DNA of 40,283 bases from an uncultured Lachnospiraceae bacterium (GTDB taxonomy: Bacteria > Bacillota > Clostridia > Lachnospirales > Lachnospiraceae). The translations under genes were made by a program, and so were the position numbers. Below are positions 24,967-35,800 of this stretch, in pieces. The notes under the pieces were generated by a model. That model worked only from the letters and a program-made list of their open reading frames with translations. It ran no database searches and was not told the origin of the DNA. The stretch lies in the NCBI GenBank assembly GCA_948444865.1, contig CAOJVE010000004.1, forward strand, positions 1 through 40,283, written 5' to 3'. How positions within the stretch are numbered: the stretch's first letter is position 1; each line of letters opens with the position of its first letter.

Positions 24967-25968
24967 TTAATAAGAATATTTTACCGTGTAGTTGCTTCCG
25001 TCTCCGATGTATTCGCCCACGGAAGAGCGGTTGTTGTTGGCGGCCAGCGTGGGGTCCATCAGGGTCCAGCTGTTCCCGTCGAATTTTATGATTTTGTCCA
25101 CCCATCCCGCGTCTTTCAGATAGACGTCGATCCACGCGTGGTAGGCTTCGCCGGAATAGCCCACCTCAAGCTTGGTGGGAATCCCCTGGGAGCGCAGCAT
25201 GGAGGTCATCAGCGACGCGTAGTCGAAGCATACGCCTTTCCCCGTTTCCATGGTCCGGTCAACGTCCGGGATATAGCCTGTGGGTATGTTGGCGGCCAGT
25301 TCCTTGTCGTAGGCGATGTTGCCGGTCACGTACCGGTAGACGTTTTCCACGTAGTTTAAGTCGTCCGAAGATTCCTCAGACAGCTCAAGGGCGTAGGCAG
25401 TCGCCTTGCTCTCCTGGGTATACCATGCGTACTGGTTGGGGTACAAAAAGGGTTTGAACTCGTCGTTTAAAGTGACTTCTATGTCCTGGGCGAACGCCAG
25501 CGCGTACATGTCGTCGTAGGCGTTTTCCAGCACGTCTATGTGATAGGCGCCGTTCCCGCCGGGAAGGGGGAATGTCTCGTAGTCGCCGCTTTGGCCGAGA
25601 TTATAGGTGTACTGGGTCCCGTCCGGCTGCGTAATCTGCATCTTTGCCTTCGCCGCGCCGCCCGCGTACCGCACCATCACATAGCCTTCCGCCGCGTTGG
25701 AAGCGTCTATGGAGGCGACGTCGTTTCCGTAGACCACGGCGCCGCTGGCCTGGGGCAATAAAAACTGCTGTACGCTTTCCCTTTTTTTCCCGGAATCCTG
25801 CGCGGGCGAATCCTCCTGCGCCGTTCCTTCGGAATCGAACGCGTCTTTGTCCGAGTCGGAATCGCCGCCGCACCCGGTAAGGAAGCAGGCGGCCAGAAGG
25901 ACGAAAATCAATATGTGAAAAAAGGAAAGCTTCTTTGCGTTCACCTTTGCCAACCTCCGTTTCCCCAC
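24967..25968 (-). CDS. Lipoprotein with transglutaminase-like (cysteine protease fold) domain
   Basis: Lipobox LTGCGG; GKGVCFDYASLMTSMLRSQGIPTKLEVGY…HAWIDVYL…WTLMDPT supplies Cys-His-Asp triad. Confidence 0.85.
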   Translation of the reverse strand: MGKRRLAKVNAKKLSFFHILIFVLLAACFLTGCGGDSDSDKDAFDSEGTAQEDSPAQDSGKKRESVQQFLLPQASGAVVYGNDVASIDASNAAEGYVMVRYAGGAAKAKMQITQPDGTQYTYNLGQSGDYETFPLPGGNGAYHIDVLENAYDDMYALAFAQDIEVTLNDEFKPFLYPNQYAWYTQESKATAYALELSEESSDDLNYVENVYRYVTGNIAYDKELAANIPTGYIPDVDRTMETGKGVCFDYASLMTSMLRSQGIPTKLEVGYSGEAYHAWIDVYLKDAGWVDKIIKFDGNSWTLMDPTLAANNNRSSVGEYIGDGSNYTVKYSY

Positions 25969-26082
25969 TGGAACGTGTTTGAAAATTCGTTTGCGCCGTC
26001 AGGCGGCTTGCTGATTCTATTTTGCCATAATTTATTTGATTTATCAAGAAGTTTTTGGTTGTGGGCGTTTGCCTTGTGAATA

Positions 26083-26268
26083 TGTGGATAATGTGGATAA
26101 TTTGGTGGATTTTATATTATGAATGTCGAATAAACAGGGAAAAACGGGACAAAAGTTGGATTTGGAAATATCCACAGATTTTCCCGCCGGAAAATGTGTA
26201 TAAATATGTGGATAATGTGGATAAATAATAGAATCATTTATAAAACGGGCGTTACGGGATGTGTATAA
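26083..26268. promoter_or_regulatory. Cluster of DnaA-box sequences
   Basis: Perfect TGTGGATAA (=TTATCCACA) at 26083-26091, 26092-26100, 26207-26215, 26216-26224; one-mismatch versions at 26168-26176 (ATATCCACA, inverted), 26195-26203 and 26260-26268 (TGTGTATAA). Confidence 0.8.
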
Positions 26269-26302
26269 ATCATCGTGAGATTCCAAAGGCATTTTCTTAG
26301 AG

Positions 26303-26335
26303 AAAAAAGCCACGGACGGGGCGGCGTCCATGGCT
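26303..26335 (-). terminator. Rho-independent terminator downstream of murC
   Basis: On minus strand AGCCATGGACG-ccgcc-CGTCCGTGGCT-TTTTT. Confidence 0.75.
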
Positions 26336-26347
26336 GAACAGAGGCGG

Positions 26348-27727
26348 TCAGCCGCCCAGCAGGTTTTCTCCCACTTTTACAATGTCCCCGGCGCCCATGG
26401 TGATGATCATGTCGCCTGGTTCGCAGTTTTCCAGCAGGAAGTTCTCGATCTCGTCAAATGTGGGAAAATATTCGCAGGGGGTCTTTAAATCCAGGATTTT
26501 CGCCTGCAGATCCCGGGAAGTGATTCCAATCGTGTTTTTCTCCCGCGCCGCGTAGATATCGGCCAGCGCCACATGGTCGGCCAGGGTCAGCGCTTCGGCG
26601 AAATCATCCAGCAGGGCGTGGGTGCGGGTGTAGGTGTGGGGCTGGAAAACGCACCATAATTTTTTGTGGGGATAATTGTGCGCGGAGGTCAAAGTGGCGC
26701 GGATTTCCGTGGGATGGTGGGCGTAATCGTCGATGACGGTCACGCCGCCTACCACGCCTTTTTTCTGAAAACGCCGGTCGGTGCCGGGGAAGCTGGCCAG
26801 CCCTTTTTGGATCACGCCGACGTCAAGGCCCAGTTTTTCTCCCAGCGCGATGGCGGCCAGGGCGTTGGACGCGTTGTGCCGGCCGGGAACGGACAGGGTG
26901 AATTCGCCCAGCGGTTTGCCGTCTTTTAAGCAGGTGAAAGAGGGATTTCCCTTTTCGTCAAACCGGATAGAAGAGGCCGTGTAGCAGCCGGGATTCTCCA
27001 GACCGTAAGTAACGACCTCGCAGGGCAGGTCTTTTATAATCTCCTCGTATTTGGGCGTGTCGCTGTTGATGATCAGGCAGCCGTCTTTGGGGAGCCGCTG
27101 GGCGAACTGCCGGAAGGACTGGCGGATGTCGTCGATGTCCTTGAAAAAATCCAGATGGTCCGCGTCCACATTGAGGATGATGCTGATTTTCGGGAAAAAG
27201 CTTAAGAAGCTGTTGGTGTATTCGCAGGCTTCCGTCACGAAGCTTCCGGAATTTCCCACCCGGATATTGCCGCCGATGGCGGGCAGGATGCCGCCCACAG
27301 TCACGGTGGGGTCGCAGCCGCCTTCCAGCAGGATATGGGAAACCATGGAAGTTGTGGTGGTCTTTCCATGGGTGCCGGAGACGGCGATGGGCGTGTCGTA
27401 GTTGGCCATGATCTGTCCCAGAAGCTCTGCGCGGGTCAGCATGGGAATGCCTTTTTTTTCGGCGCAGGCGTATTCCGGATTGTCCGGGTGGATGGCGGCG
27501 GTGTACACGGCCAGATCCACGGAGTCGCCGATGTTGGACGCGCGCTGCCCGATGAACACAGTGGCGCCTTTTTCTTCCAGCCGCTTTGTCAGGGCGCTTT
27601 CGCGGGCGTCCGAGCCGGAAACCTGAAAATTCTTGTGAAGCAGGATTTCCGCCAGCCCGCTCATGCTGATGCCGCCGATGCCGATGAAATGCACCCGCAG
27701 CGGCCGTTTAAAGTCTATTTTATACAT
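26348..27727 (-). CDS. murC: UDP-N-acetylmuramate--L-alanine ligase
   Basis: HFIGIGGISMSGLAEIL, GTHGKTTTTSM, DDYAHHPTEI, FQPHTYTRT. Confidence 0.96.
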   Translation of the reverse strand: MYKIDFKRPLRVHFIGIGGISMSGLAEILLHKNFQVSGSDARESALTKRLEEKGATVFIGQRASNIGDSVDLAVYTAAIHPDNPEYACAEKKGIPMLTRAELLGQIMANYDTPIAVSGTHGKTTTTSMVSHILLEGGCDPTVTVGGILPAIGGNIRVGNSGSFVTEACEYTNSFLSFFPKISIILNVDADHLDFFKDIDDIRQSFRQFAQRLPKDGCLIINSDTPKYEEIIKDLPCEVVTYGLENPGCYTASSIRFDEKGNPSFTCLKDGKPLGEFTLSVPGRHNASNALAAIALGEKLGLDVGVIQKGLASFPGTDRRFQKKGVVGGVTVIDDYAHHPTEIRATLTSAHNYPHKKLWCVFQPHTYTRTHALLDDFAEALTLADHVALADIYAAREKNTIGITSRDLQAKILDLKTPCEYFPTFDEIENFLLENCEPGDMIITMGAGDIVKVGENLLGG

Positions 27728-28031
27728 AATGATGCTCTCCTTTCAAATTTTCAAAAGCAGGAATGCCATATATTTACTATATTATAACCTTTACAGCGGA
27801 AAATGAAAAGAGTGAAAACGCCCGAGGAGGCCGCCGTCCGGGGAAAAAAACGCAATATGTGTATTTTCCACAATAAATGAAAAAATTATGAAAATTTCAG
27901 CGGAATTTGATTAGACAATTCGATTAAAAACGCGAAAAAAAGTAAGGTTAAATTGTAAAAAATGTTCACTATTGGTAAAAAGTGTGGTATAATAAACGCA
28001 TCATAATAGACAAGAAGACAGAGGTGATTGC

Positions 28032-29306
28032 ATGATAAAAAAAGAAATGATTGCCATGCTCTTAGCGGGTGGACAGGGCAGCCGACTGGGTGTTTTGACC
28101 GAGAAAGTAGCGAAACCGGCTGTTTCTTTCGGCGGTAAGTACCGGATCATTGATTTTCCATTAAGCAACTGTATCAATTCAGGCATTGATACGGTTGGCG
28201 TGCTGACCCAGTACCAGCCGCTTTTGCTGAATACCCATATCGGTATTGGCATACCCTGGGATTTGGACAAAAACGAGGGTGGCGTAACCGTGCTGCCTCC
28301 CTATGAAAAAAGTACAAACAGTGAATGGTATACAGGTACGGCGAATGCCATTTATCAGAATATGGACTACATGGCGCAATACAATCCCGACTACGTGCTG
28401 ATTCTCTCCGGGGACCATATTTATAAAATGGACTATGAAGTGATGCTGGATTTTCACAAGGCGAATAAAGCGGATGTGACCATTGCCACGATGCCGGTGC
28501 CCCTTGAGGAAGCCAGCCGTTTTGGCATTGTGGTGACGGACGAGACGAACCGGATCACCCAGTTCGAGGAGAAGCCGGAGAAGCCCAGCAGCAACCTGGC
28601 TTCCATGGGAATCTACATTTTCAGCTGGCCGATTTTAAAAGAGGCCCTTCTGGCAAAAAAAGACCAGAACAACCTGGACTTCGGCATGCATGTGCTTCCC
28701 TACTGCCATGAGAAGAAGCAGCGCCTGTTTGCCTATGAATATAATGGATATTGGAAAGACGTGGGCACATTGGGTTCCTATTGGGAGGCTAATATGGAGC
28801 TGATCGACATCATCCCGGAATTTAACCTGTACGAGGAGTTCTGGAAGATCTATACGAAGGGGGATATTATTCCGCCCCAGTATATTTCCCAGGAAGCGGT
28901 CATCGGCAAGAGCCTGATCGGAGAGGGCAGCGAGATTCACGGGGAAGTGCAGAATTCCGTCATCGGGCCCAACGTGTACATCGGCCCGGGGACTGTGGTG
29001 AAGGATTCGGTAATCATGCGCAACACGTCCATTGGCCGCAACGCAACCGTGGACAAGTCCATTGTGGCGGAGAGCGTGAAGATTGGAAATAACGTGACGC
29101 TGGGAGCGGGCGAGGAAGCCGAAAACGTGGCGAAGCCGAAAGTCTATTCCTTCGGCCTTGTGACCATCGGCGAGCACTCCGTGATCCCGGACGGCGTAAC
29201 AATAGGTAAGAACACGGCTATTTCAGGCGAGACGACAATGGATGATTACCCGGGCGGGACGCTGCAAAGCGGCGGAGTAATAGCAAAGGACGGTGAGAGC
29301 GCATGA
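28032..29306 (+). CDS. glgC: Glucose-1-phosphate adenylyltransferase
   Basis: [43 protein letters not shown]; left-handed beta-helix C-terminus. Confidence 0.95.
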   Translation: MIKKEMIAMLLAGGQGSRLGVLTEKVAKPAVSFGGKYRIIDFPLSNCINSGIDTVGVLTQYQPLLLNTHIGIGIPWDLDKNEGGVTVLPPYEKSTNSEWYTGTANAIYQNMDYMAQYNPDYVLILSGDHIYKMDYEVMLDFHKANKADVTIATMPVPLEEASRFGIVVTDETNRITQFEEKPEKPSSNLASMGIYIFSWPILKEALLAKKDQNNLDFGMHVLPYCHEKKQRLFAYEYNGYWKDVGTLGSYWEANMELIDIIPEFNLYEEFWKIYTKGDIIPPQYISQEAVIGKSLIGEGSEIHGEVQNSVIGPNVYIGPGTVVKDSVIMRNTSIGRNATVDKSIVAESVKIGNNVTLGAGEEAENVAKPKVYSFGLVTIGEHSVIPDGVTIGKNTAISGETTMDDYPGGTLQSGGVIAKDGESA

Positions 29307-30418
29307 GGGCGATAGGGCTTATCTTAGCAGGCGGCAGCAATAACAAAATGAGGGAGTTATCCAACAAGAGGGCCATCGCGGCCATGCCGGTGGCGGGCAG
29401 TTACAGAAGCATTGACTTTGCCTTAAGCAATATGTCCAATTCCCATATACAGAAAGTGGCGGTTTTGACCCAATACAACGCCCGGTCACTGAATGAACAC
29501 TTAAGTTCTTCCAAGTGGTGGGATTTCGGAAGAAAGCAGGGCGGACTTTATATATTCACGCCGATGGTGACGGCGGACAACAGCTGGTGGTACAGAGGCA
29601 CGGCGGACGCCATGTATCAGAACCTGAACTTTTTGAAAAACAGCCATGAGCCTTACGTGGTCATCGCTTCCGGCGACGGCATCTATAAGCTGGACTACAA
29701 CAAAGTGCTGGAGTACCATATCGTGAAACGGGCGGACGTGACCGTGGTCTGCACGGATATCGACGGGGACGACATCAACCGTTTCGGTGTGCTGAAGATG
29801 AATGAGGAATCCAGGATTGAGGAATTCGAGGAGAAACCGATGGTTACCCAATCCCACACGATTTCCACAGGCATCTACGTACTTAGAAGAAGGCAGCTGA
29901 TCGAAATGCTGGAGAAATGCGCCCAGGAAGACCGCCATGACTTTGTAAAAGACATTCTGATCCGCTATAAGAACCTGAAGCGGATCTACGGCTACAAGAT
30001 CAAGGACTACTGGAGCAATATTTCCACCGTGGAGTCGTATTATAAAACAAACATGGATTTTCTCCGTCCGGACGTGCGGGAGTATTTCTTCCGGGAGGGG
30101 CCCGAGATCAAGACGAAGATCGACGACCTTCCGCCGGCAAAATACAATCCGGGCGCCAAGGTGAAAAACAGCCTGATCGCCAGCGGGTGCATTATCAACG
30201 GCGAGGTGGAGAATTCGGTTCTGTTTAAGAACGTGTTTGTGGGAAATAATTGTGTAATAAAGAATTCAATCATTCTGAACGAAGTGTATTTGGGGGACAA
30301 CACGCACATTGAGAACTGCGTTGTGGAGAGCAGGGACACCATACGTGCGAACTCATACCATTATGGGGAAGATGGTATCAAGATCGTTGTGGAAAAGAAT
30401 GAAAGGTATGTATTATAA
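29303..30418 (+). CDS. glgD: Glucose-1-phosphate adenylyltransferase subunit GlgD
   Basis: [42 protein letters not shown] (degenerate catalytic loop); ATGA overlap with glgC. Confidence 0.94.
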   Translation: MRAIGLILAGGSNNKMRELSNKRAIAAMPVAGSYRSIDFALSNMSNSHIQKVAVLTQYNARSLNEHLSSSKWWDFGRKQGGLYIFTPMVTADNSWWYRGTADAMYQNLNFLKNSHEPYVVIASGDGIYKLDYNKVLEYHIVKRADVTVVCTDIDGDDINRFGVLKMNEESRIEEFEEKPMVTQSHTISTGIYVLRRRQLIEMLEKCAQEDRHDFVKDILIRYKNLKRIYGYKIKDYWSNISTVESYYKTNMDFLRPDVREYFFREGPEIKTKIDDLPPAKYNPGAKVKNSLIASGCIINGEVENSVLFKNVFVGNNCVIKNSIILNEVYLGDNTHIENCVVESRDTIRANSYHYGEDGIKIVVEKNERYVL

Positions 30419-30441
30419 TTCCGAAAGGGGCAAAAACTACT

Positions 30442-30741
30442 ATGAATATAACCGATTTGAGAGTACGAAAGGTAGCAAAAGAGGGGAAAATGAGGGCGGT
30501 GGTATCCATTACCATTGACGATGAGTTTGTGGTACATGATATTAAAGTGATTGAAGGTGAAAAGGGCCTGTTCATTGCCATGCCCAGCCGTAAGGCGACG
30601 GACGGGGAATACCGCGATATTGCACACCCTATCAATTCAGCCACCCGGGAAAGGATTCAGCGGATTATTCTGGAGAAATACGAAGAGGCCATGAATATGG
30701 AAGCGGAGCGTCCGGCGGAAGCATCGGAAGTAATCGAATAA
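30442..30741 (+). CDS. spoVG: Septation/sporulation regulator SpoVG
   Basis: [51 protein letters not shown]. Confidence 0.96.
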   Translation: MNITDLRVRKVAKEGKMRAVVSITIDDEFVVHDIKVIEGEKGLFIAMPSRKATDGEYRDIAHPINSATRERIQRIILEKYEEAMNMEAERPAEASEVIE

Positions 30742-30800
30742 AGAAATAAACGCTGTAGAATATGAAGAGATGAAGTAACGAACAGTTACGAAATGAATAT

Positions 30801-30845
30801 AAATGCCGGCCCTGGTTTCGTTGGAGATTGGGGCCGGCATTTATT
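30801..30845 (+). terminator. Hairpin terminator after spoVG
   Basis: AAATGCCGGCCC (30801-30812) / GGGCCGGCATTT (30831-30842). Confidence 0.75.
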
Positions 30846-30887
30846 GTGCGCAGCATCTTGCGGGATAGATACGCGGTTTACGCCCTC

Positions 30888-31133
30888 CTACTTGCGAAAA
30901 TCAAACAGGTCTTTGATCTCAATGCCCAGAGCGTCCGCGATGTCAAATAATTTGTCCAGAGATACGGAAGTCTTTCCGTTGGGGGCCTCTATATTGCTCA
31001 TATGCGTCCGGCTGACGTCGGTGGCTTCTGCAAGCTGGAGCTGTGTGAGGCCCTTTAATTTGCGATAGTATGCGATGGTCAGTCCAAGTTCCCGATATTG
31101 TTTTTTTCTTTTTTCATCCATAACTTTTTCCAT
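30888..31133 (-). CDS. XRE-family HTH transcriptional regulator
   Basis: LGLTIAYYRKLKGLTQLQLAEATDVSRTHMSNIEAPNGKTSVSLDKLFDIADALGIEIKDLF; RBS AGGAGG before MEKV. Confidence 0.9.
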   Translation of the reverse strand: MEKVMDEKRKKQYRELGLTIAYYRKLKGLTQLQLAEATDVSRTHMSNIEAPNGKTSVSLDKLFDIADALGIEIKDLFDFRK

Positions 31134-31305
31134 GAAATTGTTCCTCCTGAGTCCCTGCCTCATTGTAATTTTCTATTATGTAAGTTTACAAATTTTATAT
31201 AAAAAACTAAACAATATTTCGTTTGAAATTTGCAAACTATTAGATAGAACTTTGCGGTTTGGTCGAAAATATTAAGTAAATATTACATTTTTTTGACGAA
31301 AGGTA

Positions 31306-31333
31306 TTGATTTTATTTCAACATGTGGTATAAT
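31306..31333 (+). promoter_or_regulatory. Sigma70-like promoter TTGATT-16-TATAAT
   Basis: TTGATT 31306-31311, TATAAT 31328-31333, 35 bp before the ATG at 31368. Confidence 0.65.
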
Positions 31334-31367
31334 GTGTAACGTAAATATAAATGAGGTGTTATAAACT

Positions 31368-32801
31368 ATGAAAAAACTAAGACTTTTAACCACAGCGTTG
31401 GCGGCGTCTGTGCTGATTACGGGAGGGAGCGTACCAGCGCTTGCTGCGTCAACACAGGAGAAGATTGAGGCTGTTCAGGAGGGGAAAGCCCAATCGGAGT
31501 CGGATCTGGCAGAAGCGCAGCAGCGATTAGAAGATCTGGAGAATCAAAGGGGAGATCTGGAAACTTACTTATCGCAGCTTTCACAGCAATACGAAGAGAT
31601 TCGCGTCAGCCTGCAGGATCTGACAGATAAGGCCAAACAAAAGCAGGAAGAATTACGCCTGGTCAAAAAGGAATTGAAAAAAGCCAAAAAAAGGGAAGAA
31701 CAGCAATATGAAAGCATGAAGATTCGTATTTCATATATGTATGAAAATTCAAGGGGGAGTCTTTTGACCACGCTGTTATCTGCGGACGGCCTGACAGATA
31801 TGCTTTCCCGGGCGGAGAATTTTGCCCAGATATCCAAGTATGACCGGGAAATGCTGAAAAAATATGAGCAGTCGATCGAGAAGGTGCAGGACCAGAAACT
31901 GGCTGTGAAGGTGGAGCAGGAAGCCATCGCCGCTTTGCAGGCGCAGACTGACCAGAAGCGGCAGGAAGTGGAAGCGCTGTCCGCGTCCACGCAGGAAAAG
32001 ATCAAGTCTTATGGGCAGGAAATTGACCGCGCGGAAGGGGAGGCGGCCAATCTGCTGGATCTGGTGAACAGCCAGTCCGCGCAGCTCGACGGTCTGATGG
32101 CGCAGGCCCAGGAAGAGGCGGAAGCGGCCAGAAGGGCGGCGGAAGCCGAGTTGGCCAGACAGCAGCAGGAAGAAAAGGAAAGAGCAGAAGCGGAGGCGGC
32201 CCGGGCCGCACAGCAGGCGCAGGAGTCCATCCAGGAGGAAACGGTTCAAAAGGGAGATGAGCCGGAGATTTCATCCCAGGAGACGCAGGAGCCTGTTGCG
32301 GATCAGGAAGAATCCGAAGAGTTCCAGGAGCCAGAGGCTTTGCAGGAACCGGAGGCTTTGCAGGAACCGGAAGAGTCCGAAAGTTCCGTCCAGGAAACGC
32401 CCGAACCGGAGGCGCCTCAAACGACGGCGCAGCCCGAGGCAGAAGCGCAGCCCGAGCCTACGGCGGAGCCGGAACCCGCGCAGACAGAGCCGGAGACGAC
32501 GTCTTCTGGCAGCGCAGGTACATATTTAGGTGATTTCACACTGACGGCATACTGCAGTTGTTCCATATGTTGTGGTTCCTGGTCTGGAGGAGGGACGGCC
32601 AGCGGGACTACGCCCACGGCGGGGAGAACCGTGGCAATGGGAGGCGTTCCATTTGGAACCAAGCTGCTGATCAATGGAAATGTATATACAGTGGAAGACC
32701 GCGGCACAGGCTACGGCCATGTGGACATATTTATGGACAGCCACAGCGCGGCGTTGCGGTTTGGAAGCCAGAGGGCTTCTGTATATCAGTTGAATAATTA
32801 G
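31368..32801 (+). CDS. Secreted PcsB-like coiled-coil protein with C-terminal 3D (Asp-Asp-Asp) domain
   Basis: Signal peptide; coiled coil with ISYMYENSRGSLLTTLLSADGLTDMLSRAENFAQIS; Glu/Pro-rich linker; FTLTAYCSCSICCGSWSGG…VAMGGVPFGTKLLINGNVYTVEDRGTGYGHVDIFMDSH. Confidence 0.85.
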   Translation: MKKLRLLTTALAASVLITGGSVPALAASTQEKIEAVQEGKAQSESDLAEAQQRLEDLENQRGDLETYLSQLSQQYEEIRVSLQDLTDKAKQKQEELRLVKKELKKAKKREEQQYESMKIRISYMYENSRGSLLTTLLSADGLTDMLSRAENFAQISKYDREMLKKYEQSIEKVQDQKLAVKVEQEAIAALQAQTDQKRQEVEALSASTQEKIKSYGQEIDRAEGEAANLLDLVNSQSAQLDGLMAQAQEEAEAARRAAEAELARQQQEEKERAEAEAARAAQQAQESIQEETVQKGDEPEISSQETQEPVADQEESEEFQEPEALQEPEALQEPEESESSVQETPEPEAPQTTAQPEAEAQPEPTAEPEPAQTEPETTSSGSAGTYLGDFTLTAYCSCSICCGSWSGGGTASGTTPTAGRTVAMGGVPFGTKLLINGNVYTVEDRGTGYGHVDIFMDSHSAALRFGSQRASVYQLNN

Positions 32802-32810
32802 AAACGCGAA

Positions 32811-32840
32811 CCGGGGCTGTATGGGCCCCGGTTTTTTTAT
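32811..32840 (+). terminator. Rho-independent terminator
   Basis: ACCGGGGC (32811-32818) / GCCCCGGT (32826-32833) followed by a T tract. Confidence 0.85.
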
Positions 32841-32855
32841 ATGGAGGTGAAAAAT

Positions 32856-35800
32856 ATGGGAAAACATCCAGGAAAAAGATTCTTGTCAATATTCCTGGCG
32901 GCGATTTTATTTTTCCAGACAGGACCTGTCTGGGCGGAGCTCCAAAAGCCGGACGGCGGCGCGCCTATCCATGCGCAATGCTTTCCCGACGACGCTTTCC
33001 GGGCGTATGTGGCGGGCGCCTGCGATAAGGACCAAAACGGCTTTCTGGACCAGGGGGAGATGGAGGAAGTCCGCGAGCTGGATGTGTCCGGCCTGGGCAT
33101 TGAAAGCCTAGAGGGCCTGGGCTTTTTCCCCAATCTGATTTTCTTAAATTGCGAGGACAACGAGCTTACCAAGCTGGATTTGCGGGAAAACGCCCGGTTG
33201 GAGCGCGTGCGCTGCCGCAAAAATGCGCTGTCCGTGATTGACGCGCGGGAATGCTTAAAGCTGCGGGAAGTGGACGGCGACCCGGATGTGGCAATCAGGC
33301 GTTCCCTGGGAGGCCAGGACCAGGTGGAGGCCCCGGGAAATGAGGAGCTGGAGGAGGAAATTCCGGGAGAGGAGATTTCAGAAGAAGGGACTCTGGGAAG
33401 TGAAACTCTGGGAGAGGGGACTCCAGAAGAAGGGACTCTGGGAAATGAGACTCTGGGAGAGGAGATTTCGGAAGAAGGGGTTTTAGGAAATGAAATCTTA
33501 GAAAACGATATTTCTGGAAATACAGTTTCTAAGAACAGTGCGTCCGGCAATGAAATTTCCGGGAATGCAATCTCTGAAAATGCAATTTCAAAAAACAGCG
33601 TCTCGGAAAATGGAATCTCCGAAAATGCAGTCTCAAAAAACAGCGTCTCGGAAAACACAGTCTCGATAAACGAGATCTCCCTGAATGAGATCCCGGAAAA
33701 CGTCGTTTCCGAAAATCAAATGCCGGAAGGCAGAGCCGCGCAAAATGTCGTATCCGGCGGGGACGAAAATCCGGCGCCGACGCAGAGTCAGCAGACGGTT
33801 TACAAGGTCACCTTCCAGTCCAAAGGCAGCAGCGCGGTCAAAGCCCAGAATGTGGTCAAAGGCGCCAAGGCGAAGAAACCGTCCAATCCGACCCGCGCCA
33901 AATATAAATTTGCCGGCTGGTACAATGGGAAGACAAAATATGATTTTTCCAAACCGGTGACCCGCAATCTGACCCTTCAGGCCAAGTGGACCAAAGTGAT
34001 GGTGGGCGCGGGCAAGCTTCGTTCTCTTTCCAATTCTTCCAGGGGCGTTTTAAAAGTTCGTCTGGGGAAAGTCAAAGGCGCCGAAGGCTACCAGGTCCAG
34101 GTCAGCGCGGATAAAAAATTTCAGACGAAAAAAGAGTCTTTTTTCACAAAAAAGACCGAACTCACAGTCCGGGACCGGTATAAAAACAAACGCTATTATG
34201 TGCGCGTGCGGGCCTATAAGCTGGACTCCAAAAACGCGAAAATATACGGCAAATTTAGCGGCAAAAAGTCCCTGAAGACCACGAAAGGCATTCAGAAAGT
34301 GAACCCGTCCAGGACGGCGGCCACGATCACATCGGTGACGCTTTCCAACAAAAAGACGGTGAAAGTGCAGGCCACGGTCAAAAATTGCGTAAAAAGCGTG
34401 GACAGCTATTACTACCTGTTCCACCTAAGCTGCGTTGGCTCCTCCGTGGCAAGAAATGCGAAGCCGGACGCGAAGGTCAAAAAAAGCACGAAGGTGACCA
34501 TGACGGCGCCCCTTAATTACGGCACGTCGGCCAGCAAGCTCCAGTCCAGATTCGTTCTCGCGGTGAAGACCGACAAGGCGGGGGCCTACTCTGTCATCTG
34601 CACGCCCAAATTCATCTCCAACCCGGAGAAATTGGCTTCCTATAATTACGCGTTTCCCAAGTCCGCCACCAAAAAAGGGCTTCAGGTAGATCCCTATTAT
34701 CTGAGCGACGCGGTGGAGTTGGGCGTCCGGCACACGGCGTACAACGTCTGCCTGGACGACCTGATCGCCACGCCGGAGCAGGAAAACGCGGCGCAGGGGA
34801 TTTCCTACAAATACAATGGGAACGTCTACTGGTTTAACCGGGGCATTGTGGAGAGCATCGACAACACGCTGAATCAGTACAAAAAGAATGGGATCATCGT
34901 CTCGGCCATATTTCTGCTTCGGTGGCGGGACGACATTTCCTATCTGATCCCAAAAGCCGCCCGTGCGCCCGGCCACGGCTTTTACGCGCTGAACACAAGC
35001 GAGGCCAAAGCGCGTAAGCATCTGGAGGCGATTTTCACATTTCTGGCGCAGCGGTACACGCCGGACGGGCGGATCGCCAACTGGATTCTGGGAAATGAGG
35101 TGAACAATTATGGGACCTATCACTATACAGGCAGCGCGGCGCTGGCCAATAACGCCAGGATATACGCCAACGCGTACCGCCTGGCCTACATAGCGGTGCG
35201 AAGCGTATACGCGAAGGCCAGGGTGTATATTTCTCTGGATCAGGTCTGGACATACCTGGTAGCGAACTCCCATACCAGCAAGCAATTTCTGGAAAAATTT
35301 GCCGAATACTGGGAGGCTTATGGAGATCTGGGGGACTTTAACATTGCCTTCCATCCGTACCCAGCGCCGCTGGAGGACCCGGCGTTCTGGGCCAATTCCA
35401 GAGGGTTGGTGGCGCAGAACGTCAATAGTCCCTGCATCAGCATGTCCAACCTGCGCGTACTGACAGATTATGTGAAAAGCAAATGGGGAAACGGCGTTCG
35501 CATCATTCTCTCCGAGCAGGGATTCACCTCCCAGAAATACGGGATGGATGCGGAGACGCTGCAGGCGGCGGCCATGGCGTACGCCTATTACCTGGCGGAA
35601 TTTAACAGCTCGGTGGACGCGTTTATCCTTCACCGCCACGTGGACCACCAGGCGGAACAGGCCATCGGACTGCACCTGGGACTGTGGACCAACGACGGCG
35701 GCGCCAGCGGGAATCCGGCGGCCATGGGCAGGAAAAAATACGCCTGGGAGGTTTTCAAGTACATGGACACATCCAAGGGAAAATCAAAGACTAAGTTCGC

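Noticed and set aside
26083-26268. Bona fide chromosomal oriC
   Set aside because: DnaA boxes are present, but dnaA, dnaN, rpmH and gyrase genes are not nearby; kept only as a DnaA-box cluster.
26044-26331. 95-aa minus-strand ORF
   Set aside because: Spans the DnaA-box repeats and the murC terminator; no coding signature or RBS.
27860-27873. Additional DnaA box (tattttccacaa) upstream of glgC
   Set aside because: Only a single imperfect match in AT-rich DNA, expected by chance.
28032-30741. glgC-glgD-spoVG cluster as a novel operon
   Set aside because: glgCD pairing with a degenerate GlgD is known in Firmicutes, and spoVG is a common neighbour-type housekeeping gene; considered ordinary.
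34425-35675. 416-aa minus-strand ORF
   Set aside because: Shadow of the GH-like domain; no family resemblance.
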